Source of the DNA: Ramazzottius varieornatus
Lineage: Eukaryota > Tardigrada > Eutardigrada > Parachela > Ramazzottiidae
Assembly: GCA_001949185.1 (NCBI GenBank)
Contig: BDGG01000004.1
Location: 3,505,777 to 3,569,776, forward strand
Reading direction: 5' to 3'
DNA length: 64,000 nt
Shown: positions 39,324 through 55,262 of the stretch, one piece after another
How positions within the stretch are numbered: position 1 is the first letter of the stretch
Layout of the letters: each line of letters opens with the position of its first letter
Position numbers and translations under genes: made by a program
The notes under the pieces: model-generated
What the model saw: the letters and a program-made list of their open reading frames with translations, nothing else
Told to the model about the DNA's origin: nothing
Database searches by the model: none

Positions 39324-40440
39324 TCCAAAGACGGTGTGTTGCTGAACTTGCTGTGTCAGCAGTGCATCCACAAACAAATGATGGTTATGCAGTTGACTTC
39401 TATATTAGGAGCAACATCTGGGAGACCATCGATGAGGACTATCTTTCTTCAAAGTCTCTTGCAGTAAACCTTCTATGAGCCTGGGATAAACAAGCGCAGA
39501 CCGTCATAAAACGGAAAATAAAATACCCTATCTCGGCTGATAAGGAGCGAGAGAGGTGTCTGCCGAGGCCAGTCTGGTCTGGGCTGGCTGGCGAGCTCTG
39601 AATGAAATCTGCGCGGTGACGCACGGTACGATGCGTGTGTACAAGATTGATCGACAGGATGACGTAACTGGATCGCTTCTAGTTGACATTCGGACCGTGT
39701 TCACCTGTTTTCCTTCGGTTTTCCATTGCTTTTGTGCAGGGCGAGCAGACTCGAGACATCTGACGTTATATACGTGAAAAGAAAAATCGATGAGTCAGCG
39801 ACTGCGGTTTGTTTACCAAATGTTCGCCCTTGATTTTTGATTGTGCGCTAGTTCTGCTCCTGCTTTTCATGATCCCAATTCATCCGGAATCTTCCGGTTC
39901 CTTCTGCCCAACCTGGCAGGTGGTCACCGGAAGTTAGCTTTGGATGTTCATGTGTTGCTCGTTCTTTTTTGGGAAACCACGGAACAAATCCGTGAGATCC
40001 GCTGCTCTGTCTCCAGGATTGGAATGTTCCTATTCGAACTTCGGAGTTGCTAGTCGTTCAAGCTCGCTCACTTGAGGGATTGCGGAAACCAGTCAGGGAC
40101 GAGACGTCAGGATCAGGATCAGGAAATCCATNNNNNNNNNNNNNNNNNNNNNNNNNNNNNNNNNNNNNNNNNNNNNNNNNNGCATCAATGAATCAGTGAA
40201 TGGACTTCCTGATTCTGATCCTGACGCCTCGTCGCTGACAGGTTTCCGCAATCTCTTAACTGAACCATAGCGTAGCAAGTAAGTACCTGCATTAGGCCAG
40301 ACGCAGCGATCGAGCTCATCGACGTAGACGTTGTTCGTCAAGAGCTAATCGATTCAAACCGTAACAGCGTTGGTGCGGTTTCAGGTGTCGAAACAAGCGA
40401 GGACCAAAAAGCTTCTTTCTCGATTCCCGACCATCGGACC
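39324..40440. other. Intergenic, divergent 5' flank with a gap
   Basis: Between the presumed first coding exon of the PFTAIRE kinase (-) and METTL16 (+). It contains the inverted repeat with central gap at 40080-40252. No other gene seen. Confidence 0.45.
40080..40252. repeat. Inverted repeat with a 50-N gap at its centre
   Basis: The left arm 40080-40131 (ATTGCGGAAACCAGTCAGGG...TCCAT) and the right arm 40200-40252 are imperfect reverse complements over about 52 bases, both containing GATCAGGA/TCCTGATC-type repeats. The N run 40132-40181 lies between them. Confidence 0.8.
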
Positions 40441-42129
40441 ATGGCATTCAACAGGTTTATGCATCCCCGAAATCCGTACAAAGACCATCCGCCCAACTTC
40501 AAAGAACTTGCTCAGCAGTATCCGGAACTTTCCAACTACATGGTCGAAGACACAGAGCAAGATGTAAGCAAGCAAGGGAGCAAGATCTCCGCCAAGCTGA
40601 ACTTTTCAGAGCCGGCTGCTTTGCGAGCGTTAACTTGCGCTCTGCTCCACCGCGACTTCAACCTAACGATAGAAATCCCGTTAAACAAGCTCATTCCGAC
40701 TGTTCCTTCTCGATTAAACTACCTTCTATGGGTCCAAGACTTACTTGCAGCTGCCGGTAGCATTAACGGTCAAGGCGGTGGCGGAAGTAAAGTCATGGGG
40801 CTCGATATAGGAACTGGTGCGTCGTGCATCTATCCACTTCTAGGATGTCGGCTAGATCCGACTTGGTGTTTTGTGGCCACTGAATACGATCAAGAAGCTC
40901 TAGAATATGCACGCGCTAATGTCGAACGAAACGGCTTGGGTGAGCGAGTCAAAGGTAAGACGGCAGTTTACACAGTATACTGTAGTATGATATGGTAAGT
41001 TTGTCTACGAGTAATTCTAAAAAGTGTTGTTAGTTACAGTTCTCGAAGCGAATTCTGCCGGACATCTCTCATATCCTGTCAACGCTGCCAACACTCATTT
41101 TGACTTCTCGATGTGTAATCCGCCTTTTTTTGAGTCGGCAGCAGAACGCGAAGAAAAAGCTTCATACAAGCCTCCGAAACATGCTTCCAACCCGATCGCA
41201 GAGTCCGACGCTGTTACCCAAGGAGGAGAAGTCGCATTCGTTGCGAAGATGATTGACGAAAGCGAAACGCTCCAGAACAAGATTGGGTAATAAAATAATA
41301 TTTATCTCCGTCGATATACGGTTTTTTATGCAGTTCTGCTGTTCTCGCTGTAGAATCTACACGTCACTGCTGGGAAAGAAAGCAAGTCTTGCTCCGTTGA
41401 AGAAGTTGCTGTATTCTCGCTCGATCTCTTTCATCACCACGGAATTCTGTCAAGGTCGAACTATGCGCTGGGGTCTCGCCTGGTCACTTTGTGTGGACCT
41501 TACAGGTTCCGCATTCAAAGACGTAGGGTCTCACCTCCATGTCGAGAAACCTCTTACATGTACCCACGACTTTGGTCCCGTCTCGGAAACCCAAAGAATG
41601 TCGATCTGTCTGAGAGCCATAGAGCTGTTAGAGAAGGATCTCAAGATGGATGTCACCAGCAGTCGATTCGGGAAAGAAAGATCGACGTGGCTGGTCAGTG
41701 CGACTTCGAACTTATGGTCGAACCAGCGGCGAAAGCGAAGAGCTCAATTGCATGCCAACGGACGAGCAAAGGTAAACTGTTGGATCGGAGATCGCTTTCT
41801 CGAGCTCGAAATGTTTTGTGACTTCGGGCTAACCAGGTGTATGGACTTTGCAGAATGGTACAGAACAGGAGAAAGGCCAAGATATGGGACACCCATCGAC
41901 TTCCGGTTCGTCGTCTGCACGTGAAAGTTTCAGCCCCGAGAGCGAAGAACTCGTTCATGCTTCCGAAAAGAACGATGTGGTAAATTTTGCTGTGACTTTC
42001 AAATCGACAGAGCTGTCATACCTGTATGAGTTGTCTTGGATAAGTGGACAAAACCGCGAACATCTGAATCAGATTCACGTGTTCTTGATTAACAAACTCA
42101 CAGCAGCAGCGGCAGCTGGTTTCTCTTGA
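40441..42129 (+). CDS. mettl16: METTL16, U6 snRNA/MAT2A mRNA N6-adenosine methyltransferase
   Basis: Four exons (40441-40954, 41034-41286, 41354-41771, 41854-42129) join in phase to give 486 residues (human 562). The N-terminus has the family RNA-binding start MAFNRFMHPRNPYKDHPPNF. The methyltransferase core follows: LIPTVPSRLNYLLWV, SAM-binding GLDIGTGASCIYPLLG, the catalytic NPPF motif in FSMCNPPFFESAA, GGEVAFVAKMIDES, and LLGKKASLAPLKK with EFCQGRTMRWGLAWS. The C-terminal half contains the vertebrate-conserved-region-like segments WLVSATSNLWSNQRRKRR and LYELSWISGQNREHLNQIHV, showing that this RNA-binding half is not vertebrate-only. It should methylate A43 of U6 and regulate SAM synthetase mRNA in the nucleus. 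The ATG at 40441 aligns with the family start. Confidence 0.95.
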
Positions 42130-42743
42130 TTTTGTCATTTTTTGTGCGTACGGTATTTGCTGGTTCCTGGTCATTTCCTACTTGCCTGATCTGTAGATTC
42201 TAATACCGATAGCTTTACGAAACTTCCAAGAACCTTTTGTGTTTGCTTGATAGAGTTGTGAGCCGAAGTTGAACATTCGTCGTCCAATGTATCTAACTGG
42301 ACTGTGGTCCATCGGAGTGGCTCTGGGCCTCTGGCAGTTTGCATGATCCTATCGGTGCGCTGGGTCATAGCTCATCCAGCCTTTGCTCAATCAACCTTTA
42401 CCAATCAACCCTTTGAACCTGCTAAAATTTCCTAAAATTAAAGCAGAGAGACTAGAGATCTCTCTGCCTAAAGTATTTGGCGTTCTGCTGTCACTTTTGG
42501 AGTCTGTCACGTCTTAGTTCTTCTGGCTTTTGCTCTATTACGGAAGCCATACCTTGCGTCGCCTTCGCTCTAAGTGGAGCTCACGGTGAGTCAAAGCTGT
42601 GCTGCTTGATGCATCCCATCGATCGAACTCATCATGCATTCTCCTCTTTAGGCCATACTGATCTGTCGAAGGAAGGATTGTTCCAGAATCGAATATTCCA
42701 GATTTTGTTGTTCGACTCCTGCCGCCGGGGCACCGTCTTAGTA
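42130..42743. other. Intergenic
   Basis: 3' flank of METTL16 and promoter side of the SOSS-B gene, both plus strand. The SOSS-B frame stays open upstream to 42477 but only the ATG at 42744 fits the family. No repeat seen. Confidence 0.4.
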
Positions 42744-43376
42744 ATGTCCGGACCAGTATCGTCCACGGGAGCATTCTTTCACATCCGAGACTTACGGCAT
42801 GGTATGAAAAACCTCAACGTGGAATTTATGATTCTCGAGCCATCTGGTATGAATCGCACGAAAGACGGTGACCAAGTATGGGTGTTCAAGATTGCTGACA
42901 GCACAGCTGCAATAAACTTCGCGGTGATCGGAGATGCCGGAGGATTTCTACGCCCTGGCGATATCTGCAAAGTTTTGAACGGTTTCTGCACCATGTTCAA
43001 GAACGCACTTACCTTCTACGTCGGAAAGCAGGGAACGTTTAGAAGAACTGGAGACTTCTGCTTCGTGATCTCCGAAGAAATCAATATGAGTGATCCTACG
43101 ATAAAGCTTCCGGAAGTATCGACGGAAGCTTACAAGCAAAGAGCGGTGCCACATCAAAGTTCGGAACGACGGGATTCACGGGAGAAGCCTTCCTCTTCGA
43201 CCAGCTCTTCTACCTCCGGTCAAAGATCGCCAGCAGCTGCGCAACTTCCGCCTGTTCCGGGTCGACCTACAGTATCTTCATCCCAGGTCTCTCAGTCTTC
43301 GAAAGCACCAACTGGTCCAACTCACCACGTTACGAAAAGCTCGTCAGACCATTCGCGAGGCATACAGTCACGCTGA
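42744..43376 (+). CDS. nabp: SOSS complex subunit B (NABP/hSSB), single-stranded DNA-binding protein
   Basis: A single-exon ORF of 210 residues. The N-terminal 110 residues form one OB fold of the hSSB1/2 type: FHIRDLRHGMKNLNVEFMIL (family: DIKPGLKNLNLIFIVLE), TKDGDQVWVFKIADSTAAIN, LRPGDICKVLNGFCTMFKNA, LTFYVGKQGTFRRTGDFCFV and the YSE-like SEEINMSDP. A Ser/Pro/Gln-rich disordered tail ending SRGIQSR follows, as in the family. In the SOSS complex with INTS3 it binds ssDNA at breaks and supports homologous recombination, and it also associates with Integrator. The chosen ATG places the OB fold directly at the N-terminus. Confidence 0.93.
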   Translation: MSGPVSSTGAFFHIRDLRHGMKNLNVEFMILEPSGMNRTKDGDQVWVFKIADSTAAINFAVIGDAGGFLRPGDICKVLNGFCTMFKNALTFYVGKQGTFRRTGDFCFVISEEINMSDPTIKLPEVSTEAYKQRAVPHQSSERRDSREKPSSSTSSSTSGQRSPAAAQLPPVPGRPTVSSSQVSQSSKAPTGPTHHVTKSSSDHSRGIQSR

Positions 43377-43895
43377 TGAGGAACAGTGTCCCCGCAACTT
43401 GTGAACCCGCACTTAACTGTTTCCAACGATTGTTCATTGTTGGTTTGTATTTCTGTCTTGTACTCAGTACTCGCCGAGTTCAACTTGTTCCTACTGGTCT
43501 AACCGATCTCAGAAGATACGCACATCACTCGGTTGTTTTGATCCTCCTTTCCAGTTCCTTTGCGGTTTTTACAATGCCACTATTGTTCATTTGATTCCCA
43601 AGAGTTGCGTACCCTGGCCGGGCGTAACAATAACAAGCTGGTGCTCGTTATTGCCCTTTTTGAGAACTGCGATATCAACCACCCCTGGAAAGAAGACCTC
43701 ACCAAGAAAGTAAAAGCCCCCTCTCTCAATAGCTGCTTAAAATCCCATTTATTGTCGAGGGCCGAAGTAGTGAAAAGCACGAAAGCTTCCCGAATGCTTA
43801 CGCATCGTCTTTATCAACCGTCACGAAGGCGGAAGCCAGTCCAGAATATGAATTAATCAAGTTCTTGTTGAAATCATGACGAGTGGACAAAGCGA
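43377..43895. other. Shared 3' flank of convergent genes
   Basis: Between SOSS-B (+) and eS30 (-). An ORF at 43560-43856 has no recognisable content. Confidence 0.4.
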
Positions 43896-44531
43896 TTACA
43901 GATTGCTGGACTTTGCTCCACCAGCATCAGCATTAGAGTTGGGACCACGTCGTCGGCCGAAAGTAGCAACAACGTTAACGAATCGGCGATTGTACTGTTG
44001 TCGTCTCTTGGCACGGCCAGTCTTCTTCTTCTTCTTTTCCTGCTTCTCGACTTTCGGCGTTTGACCACGCACCTTACCGGCACGAGCCAAAGAACCGTGC
44101 ACCTTTCCTGTAACGAAAAAAGCATCAGTCGACCGCCGCACCAGCATGTCCAACCAGAGATCTTAGATCTTAGAGCCACCACGGAAATCCCGAAAGAAAA
44201 AACTCACCTCCTAACAGCCGCTGTGAAAGGAAAATTTGCGTGTATGGAGTGCCCAGACCATAGTCAGCCAGGGTCATTTCGTTGTCCGAAAGATTGTTGG
44301 TTCCAGTCCTGAGATACAACTCTTCCACAGACTGCAGAGCCAACTTTTCGGCAACCAAACCCTAGAAAACAAAACAAGATGGTCAATCAAGTACCGGAAC
44401 GGCACATCTAATTGATTCAAACTGAGCAGACATCTTTCAAAGCAACTCACCATCAAATTTCCCACGCTCATCTCTCGTCTGGCGTTGATGATGTGGGTTG
44501 AGTCCATCATTAGGCAAAGGGGAAGATCCAT
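43896..44531 (-). CDS. fau: Ubiquitin-like/ribosomal protein eS30 fusion (FAU)
   Basis: Three exons (44451-44531, 44208-44361, 43896-44107) join in phase to give 148 residues. The C-terminal part is unmistakable eS30: [55 protein letters not shown], followed by an extra tail [11 protein letters not shown]. The N-terminal part (about 78 residues) ends with LLGG directly before KVHGS, the expected cleavage point. It is a very divergent ubiquitin-like domain ([36 protein letters not shown]), and its first exon [20 protein letters not shown] hardly resembles the usual MQLFVRA start. eS30 is a 40S subunit protein. The splice joining the Ubl and eS30 parts falls exactly at the Gly-Gly/Lys boundary. 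Confidence 0.95.
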
Positions 44532-45437
44532 TGTTCCAGACCTAGATGCCAGAACCAGCGTTTCACACGAACTACTGAGAAGGCACATATTGCCAAATAC
44601 TGCGGGCTTCAGCGGCATCCTACTTACATGTTGTCAAACGTGGAGGCAGAGGATGAAGCAACGCAACGACTTCCTCTCCTTCCCCGGAAGCTCCGTACAC
44701 TGTTGGAATATCCCGTTCCGATATAAGCGCAAAAGCTTCAGAGAAGACCGTTAGAAACTCTTCAAATGTCGGAAAACGATCTACACTGCTCGAGCTTGAT
44801 CAGCGACGATAATTCAACAGGCTCGCTGATGTCATCCGTGCGCTTCCATATTAGCATTCAGTTCGAATCACAAGGCACGCGACTTTTCCTAGTACAGTTG
44901 TATATATCTTTGCACGTGGCTTACTCTATTTATTTGAAACACTAAGCTGGTGAGGCGATGAGGCGTGTACGAGTTTTCGCAATCTTGCAATAGTAACACT
45001 CGTTAATTTCGAACTGCGAATTGAATTTTTGATTTTTGATTAATCCAGTTTTCGAAGTTTCAGTTAACGGAAGATTCCTCGGAATTCGGAGACTCGGTAA
45101 CGTTCAGGCAGGTGCTGTTTGCTGCTCGTTGAGACTTTTTACAGTGTTTTGCTGGTTGTACATCAGTAACATCACTGTCATCGGTGCTTCGGATCGGATA
45201 ACACTGGACTCTACAGGTAGAAGATAGATCGCGACGATCATTGCGTGGATCTACACCACTTCCGGTGGGCTGTTTGCGCCGGCTTCTTCCGTTTCTTCAG
45301 AAGGTAGTCACCGTGGGGTACATCGTGGAATGACCGTCGCTGTCCTCGAGAATGCCAACAGGATGAGGCGGATGTTCGTCTCGGTTTCGGAGAGCTGAAG
45401 GTTGTGTCAAGTGCGCACTCAAAGAATTTGGACAAGG
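44532..45437. other. Bidirectional intergenic region (eS30 and PNPT1)
   Basis: Head-to-head arrangement, 906 bp between start codons, presumably holding both promoters. No repeat or other gene recognised. Confidence 0.45.
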
Positions 45438-48417
45438 ATGATCATCATGGTCTGCAATATGCAGTTAACGCAATGCTGGTAAGGAGTGGTACACGACAGA
45501 TTTTCACCATAACTTCTAAAACGACTGCATAATTTTGGTACGTTTGTAGGTCTGGGACGAGGGCGGCTTCGTCCAAGAGACTGCTGGAATATGCGAGGAA
45601 AGTAACGAGCTTCCGGTGCGGGTCGACGCTAGGGTCCGTTTGGTCGCAAACGAAGCAGGGTTCCGTAGAAATACCTTTCGCCAATGGGAAAACCATGACC
45701 GTTAGCACTGGTCAGTTGGCTCGCTTCGCCGACGGAAGCGCGGTGGTGCAGCTCGGCGAAACATCCGTCTTGGTCACTGCAGTATGCAAAGCTTTAACAT
45801 CCAACAACAATTCCTTCGTCCCTCTTGTCGTGGACTATCGACAAAAAGCCGCGGCAGCCGGCAGGATACCGACGAATTTTCTGCGGAAAGACCTCGGTGC
45901 GTCTGAAAAAGAAATTCTAACCAGCCGGATGATCGACCGGTTTGTTTCCCCTTTCCGTCAATTTGTTACTTTTCCCTCGTATTTTTTACACAGTGTATTC
46001 ACGCTTCGTGCTTTTTGTTTCAGGTCGGTACGTCCCCTGTTTCGCTCTGCCGAGATTTACGACACACAGATTATGTGTAACCTTCTAGCGGTGGATGCGA
46101 AGAACGATCCCGACATCCTAGCGATAAACGGTGCGTCGGCCGCGCTTTTGCTGTCGGGCGTACCGTGGGAAGGACCCATCGGAGCTGTTCGCGTGGGGCT
46201 TCTCGACAACGACCTTGTGGTTAACCCGACCAGGAAAGAACAGCAGTCCAGCAAGCTTAACCTGGTCATAGCAGCAACGGAAGGCAACAAGGTCCTGATG
46301 ATCGACGCTTCTGCCAACAACGTGATACAGCAAGACTTCATGAAAGCTGTGAAGTTCGGTGTGAAAGAAGCCCAGAAGGTCATAAGACAACTAAAAGAAC
46401 TGCATAAGATGTCCGGTAAGCCTAGAAGGGTGAAGGCCGAACAGCCTAAGAAAGCCCTGACACCTGTGACTGAGGTGCAAGCTGTCGAGGAACGTGCGGT
46501 AGATAGCGGTGAGGAAGTTACCGGTGAAGCCGTGGAACAGCCACGTCAACCTCCTTCCGATGAGGAGGTTCTAGAAAGATGCTCCAGCATGGCATATGAG
46601 AGTCTTCGAACGATCTTTACTGATCCAGCACACGACAAGATATCCCGGGATGTGGCTGTGACGGAAGTGCGTGTGGCGACCGTGGACACGTTACGGAAAG
46701 AGTTTCCGACGTATGAAGCGATGAAGTTCTCAGACGTCTTCAACAAACTATCGAAAGACACCTTCCGGAATCTTATATTCGAAATGAATAAACGGTACCG
46801 ACGCTCTTTGGTATATGGCCGTTCCATCCTTGATGTTTCTTTGTTGGTTGCTGTTTGCAGATGTGATGGGCGAGGCTTGGATGATCTGCGGTACATTTCC
46901 TGTCAGACCGACATACACAAACCTCTTCACGGTTCTGCTCTGTTCCAGCGAGGACAGACGCAGGTCTTGTGTACGGTGACGTTTGATTCCTTGGATTCCG
47001 CTTGGAAAGCTGATCCCGCTTCAGTTATTCTAAGGTACAAGGAACCGAAATAAGGTACATTACTAGCAGTTCATAAAATGGGTGATGAAGGGTGCTTTTT
47101 TTCAGTGGTTTGAAGGAGAAGAACTTCATGCTGCATTACGAGTTCCCGCCTTACGCGACGAACGAGACTGGTCGCCTCAGTGCCTTTGGTCGTCGTGAGC
47201 TCGGGCACGGAGCCTTGGCTGAGAAGGCTTTACGAGCTGTGATACCGCCGGACTTTCCTTTCACTATCCGTCTAACTTCTGAGGTGCTGGAGTCAAATGG
47301 ATCCTCCAGTATGGCCACAGTCTGTGGTGGTAGTCTCGCCCTCATGGACGCTGGCGTCCCCATCTCTGAACCTGCCGCTGGTGTTGCAGTTGGTCTTGTG
47401 ACTAAGTATGACGAGAGTGGAGAGGAGATCGTAGAGTATCGTATCCTAACCGATCTTCTAGGTAAAAATTTCGTTCTTTCGTTCATGTTGTGTAGTCAGA
47501 CGAAGATATGTGATTATATGGTGTTATTTTATTGCAGGTATCGAGGACTATCTGGGTGACATGGATTTCAAGTTAGCTGGGACGCGCACTGGCATCACAG
47601 CGCTCCAGCTTGACGTGAAGATTCCCGGCCTTCCCCAGAAGATCGTGATGGAAGCCATCCAGAAAGGCTCGGACGGTCGGAACAGAGTACTCAATATCAT
47701 GAACGAGTGCCTGGATACCCCACGGACAATGCGAAAAGATAACGCGCCGGTTGTGGAGAAGCTTGAGGTACCTGCACATAAACGAGCCAAGTTCATTGGC
47801 TTCGGCGGATATAACCTGAAAAAGCTAACTTCGGAAACAGGTAAGAACCTCTAACAGCATTGAACAGATTCTAGTAATGTAAAGGCCGGTGAGGTTGCCG
47901 GGTCCTAAGTAGCCTACTATGGTTTCAGGCGTTCACATTTCCTCGGAGGATGAAGGTACCTATAGTCTCTTCGCACCGAACCAAGCAGCCATGGACGAAG
48001 CGAAGCAAGCAATAAAAGCCATCTTGGAAGAAGAGAAAGAGCCGGAACTGCAGTTTGGGGCCGTCTACACAGCGAAGATCATGGAGATTCGGGACAACGG
48101 GATACTAGTCTCCTTTTTCCCCAATCAAGTTCCGTTCCTGATACCAAACTCACAACTGGATACTCGGAAGATTGGCCATGCTGAAGTATTAGGCTTCCAA
48201 GTTGGACAAGAGATATCCGTCAAGTACTTCGGAAGGTAAACTGCCCTGTTGCCCTTTCTTGGAGTCTTTGGCGAATGTCTACTGAAGCACTGTCATTACC
48301 TTCTGCAGGGATCCAGCTACGGGAAGACATAGAGCGTCAAGGAAGGTTCTCATGAGTTTGCCTTCTAGTGTTCCCAAGAACCTGTCTCCAGAGAAAGCTA
48401 CCGCGAGTGCAAGCTAG
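45438..48417 (+). CDS. pnpt1: Mitochondrial polynucleotide phosphorylase PNPT1
   Basis: The first exon 45438-45478 ([14 protein letters not shown]) splices in phase to [17 protein letters not shown], an arginine-rich, acid-free presequence suiting mitochondrial import. Then come the first RNase PH domain ([53 protein letters not shown]), an all-alpha domain, the second catalytic RNase PH domain ([104 protein letters not shown]), a KH domain ([20 protein letters not shown]) and an S1 domain ([20 protein letters not shown]), ending [10 protein letters not shown]. The phosphate-dependent 3'-5' exoribonuclease acts in mitochondrial RNA turnover and RNA import. Compared with the human protein, the linker near residue 270 has a Glu/Pro-rich insertion. 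Confidence 0.95.
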
Positions 48418-48845
48418 GAGACTAGGGCCAGGGAGTCTTTCCGCAGCTTTGAGGTTTGATTGTTTTACTGGACTTGTTTTACTGGATATGTTTGACGCTC
48501 AAATGTACAGAAACTAATATGTATTTCCAGTGTTGTTTCTGTTACATGTTACTCTTTAATCTATCTTTTACTGCTAAAATATTCGTATAATCCACAAAAC
48601 GATACATGTGACGCTTTTGAGAATAGAGAGTAGAAAATGACGTACTACATGGTTTTGAAACAAAAAAGACGCTGCTTGGCTTAGATCTAAGAGGCAATCT
48701 TTTTGCAATAATTCTGCTAACAAACTGTTCTCTTAAATTATGCTTAAAGGTATCCAAAAGTCTTCTCGATCAACCGGTGTCCGCATATGTTGGCGCCTTA
48801 AAATCTGTGATCTATTTTGTCCATCTCTTTCCAGACGGATGTCAG
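48418..48845. other. Shared 3' flank of convergent genes
   Basis: Between PNPT1 (+) and the Krueppel-like factor (-). AT-rich, probably both 3' UTRs. Confidence 0.4.
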
Positions 48846-52481
<3,636 letters not shown>

Positions 52482-55262
52482 GCCTAAAGGTCTGGAAGAT
52501 TAGTTTTAACTGTCAGATGATTGGTCGCAGACACAACTTCCGGGGCCTTCGCGTGAGTCGACGATGACCGGATGAAGACTGTGCCCCTGTGGAGTTCCTA
52601 CTTCGTTGTCAAGCTCGTGCGACCGTCCATGGTCACTTTCTGCACCGCAAAAACAGCTTCGAACAAATTAGTAGGTATAGAAAGGTTTTGCGGTACTGTG
52701 TACGGCACGGTATGTGCGACAATTCGCGGAATTGACCCACTACAAATTAAATTTCCAGCTAACGCATGTGAGAGCAATGTCGAGCAAGGATCATATGAAC
52801 TACTGGCCATGAGAAGATTAATCCGCGTCCAAGGCTGTCCGTTCGACAAGTGAAGGTAACCGATCGTCCTTCCAGTACACAAAGTGGGCCGGCGTTACAC
52901 TTTTACGGCACGATTGCTCGGGTCTCTGTATGCTTCACCGGCTCCTGCTTTGTACGGTGATGTATGTCATATCAGGTAAATTCATAGCAAACTTCATAAT
53001 CACCCTACGTCCAAAACAGCCATTTTTGAATCGTACGTCAGAGACTCACAGTAACCAAACGAACAGTGAACGGAAGATCCTCGAGCAATCTGAAGTTTAA
53101 CCCGAACTGGAAGCCCTCGATGACCCTTGAAGCGGGCAATCTGAAAAGGATTCTTTTGCGCCGATTCGGCCACGGGACACTCAAGTACAGTAGTACCAGT
53201 GCCCGGTAGTACATCATCTCTTGTATACAAGAGGAATTGTGAATTTTTACTTTATTACCTGAATATTTCCAAGTAGTCGGCGGACTAGACAGGGGCTTAT
53301 GCGGCGTTACTGCTCGTAGACATGGTGTTAGAGACAGATCGCAGCGACGTGGATCTCTGCACCGGTTAGAAGAGCACCGGTACCGCAGCTGACGTGGTAC
53401 CTCACTCAGATGTTAAACTGGTTGTCCGTTTCTCAAGTTTCACTTTTCAAGTTTGAAGAGCGACCTTGATCTTGAAACTTTCGCTCGACGAGTAATCTGT
53501 GGTACGTGATGAAGCTTGTTACGTAAGTCTTGCAGAACTTCCTCAAGCTCTAAAGAAACCGCAAATTTATGTTAGCGCACTAATCTTCAACAAACAAAGC
53601 AAAGCCAGTCTGGATAGCTATACTAAATTAGCACATAATGGCCACCTTGTAAATACGGTTCTTTGTATGATATAGTACGGTATTCAACTCATCTCTGAAG
53701 TTTGAGTATTGTGGATAACCAGCCGTCGACTTCGGCGATGTTCAAGTTATTTTTGTTTCCACTGGACGAGTAAAAGTTATCCATGGTACGATAAAAACAT
53801 AGTGAAACTAAAACATTGAGCAAATAAAGCCTCAAGATGTGGCCCCCTTTTTTTCTCATTGTTTTGGTTTCGCTATGATGAGAATGGAGATGTCCTAACG
53901 TTGACTGTAATTAGCACGTATTGTTCCCGGTGACAAGCTAGTTGTCTAATTGACCTGTTAATCAGCCAGAAGTGTCAAAAAATTGACGGCCGCGCCTTTG
54001 TGAACGAAACCATCTAATCACCGGCAAGCAACCCATTTCCTTTGCATGAGAATACTGGTAATTAAGAAGCATTTTTTTTCTGCCCACTGGTCAACGACAC
54101 CTCAGACAGCAAAACGAGTATGATTAGGTTCAGGAGCCTCACTGCAATCGATCACTCTACTGCCTCGTTAGTGAACGGAACGACCCTTCCGGCCCTTAAC
54201 TCCCCGGGAAAAAATCTGCCGGCCGCCCATTCTAGTTTCTTGATGGTCATCTCAGCAACTGCTACAAACCGCGATACTCCAGTGAGAAAGAATTCCGAAG
54301 AAGTGGTGGACAGTTGACATCTTTTCTCACATTGTGGGAGGCTGAATTTAAAACTTAGTTCACAGCTACAGTTCACATTTTTACAACCCCATGAAGTATG
54401 GATTTTCCATCTGATTCTTAAGGCATTCCATGAGCGAGAAGTCAGGAAGCAAAATCACAATGCTCGACATGTCCAGTGATCTGAAACGTATTCTTCCCTC
54501 TAGACAATAGCCTATAATTGGGCAAGAGTGGAGTAATTGTTTCAGCATAACATCCAGCTCAATAAGGCGGAATTCTGTTCAGCTGTACTCGGTCTGTACT
54601 TCCTCTCTCCTCTGCAGCTACTTATTAATCCGCGATATAGTTCATCCGCCTACCTGAAGCCAGAATCTTTCATCCTCATTTCAACTTCGAATGGAGAACG
54701 ATGGCACAAGAAGTCTCAATCTTCAAATATTCAAATGCGTGTATTGAAGTGGAAATATTTTATTTTCATTTGAGACCTAGTAGTCAGTCACACAGCATTC
54801 CAATCATGGAACGCTTGAATGTCGTCCTTGCTCCCTATAGTATCGCTCTATATAATTGAAAACCTTTCAGTAAGCTATCGCAGACGATGCAACTTCCCCT
54901 TGGTCACTAAGCTTTTGTGCTTCACACAATGCTAATCGTTCTTCAACTCAAATATTCCATATTTTTGGAAAGATCTCATTCTTTTTCCGCCGCGTGGAGT
55001 TCGGATTTGATATTGTCTGTATTATTTCTAATCCACACAAGTTTACTATCCCACTGAAAAAAACATTGGAAGATCAATGCGTGATAAAGAAATTTACTCA
55101 GCTAAGGGAAAATCCATCATTTTGTATAAAACAAAATAAAAACAAGTCGATAGTATTGCTGAGCATATGACCTTGTTGAAAGACGTCTGCCACAAAATAT
55201 ACCACAGAATGTCCGACGCAGGCAGTCGAAACTTCGCAAAGAGCACCAAACAGTCTGGGAAC
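52482..55262. other. Long intergenic stretch, possible weak exons
   Basis: 2.8 kb upstream of the KLF first exon. Minus-strand open frames at 52598-52882 and 53000-53230 (the latter with a good donor, TTACT|GTGAGT) and open frames on both strands at 54120-54376 have no recognisable motif and do not join in phase to KLF. The rest is AT-rich with nothing recognised. Confidence 0.35.

Noticed and set aside
54120-54376. Open frames on both strands as a small gene
   Set aside because: They overlap each other, match no family and lack supporting splice sites.
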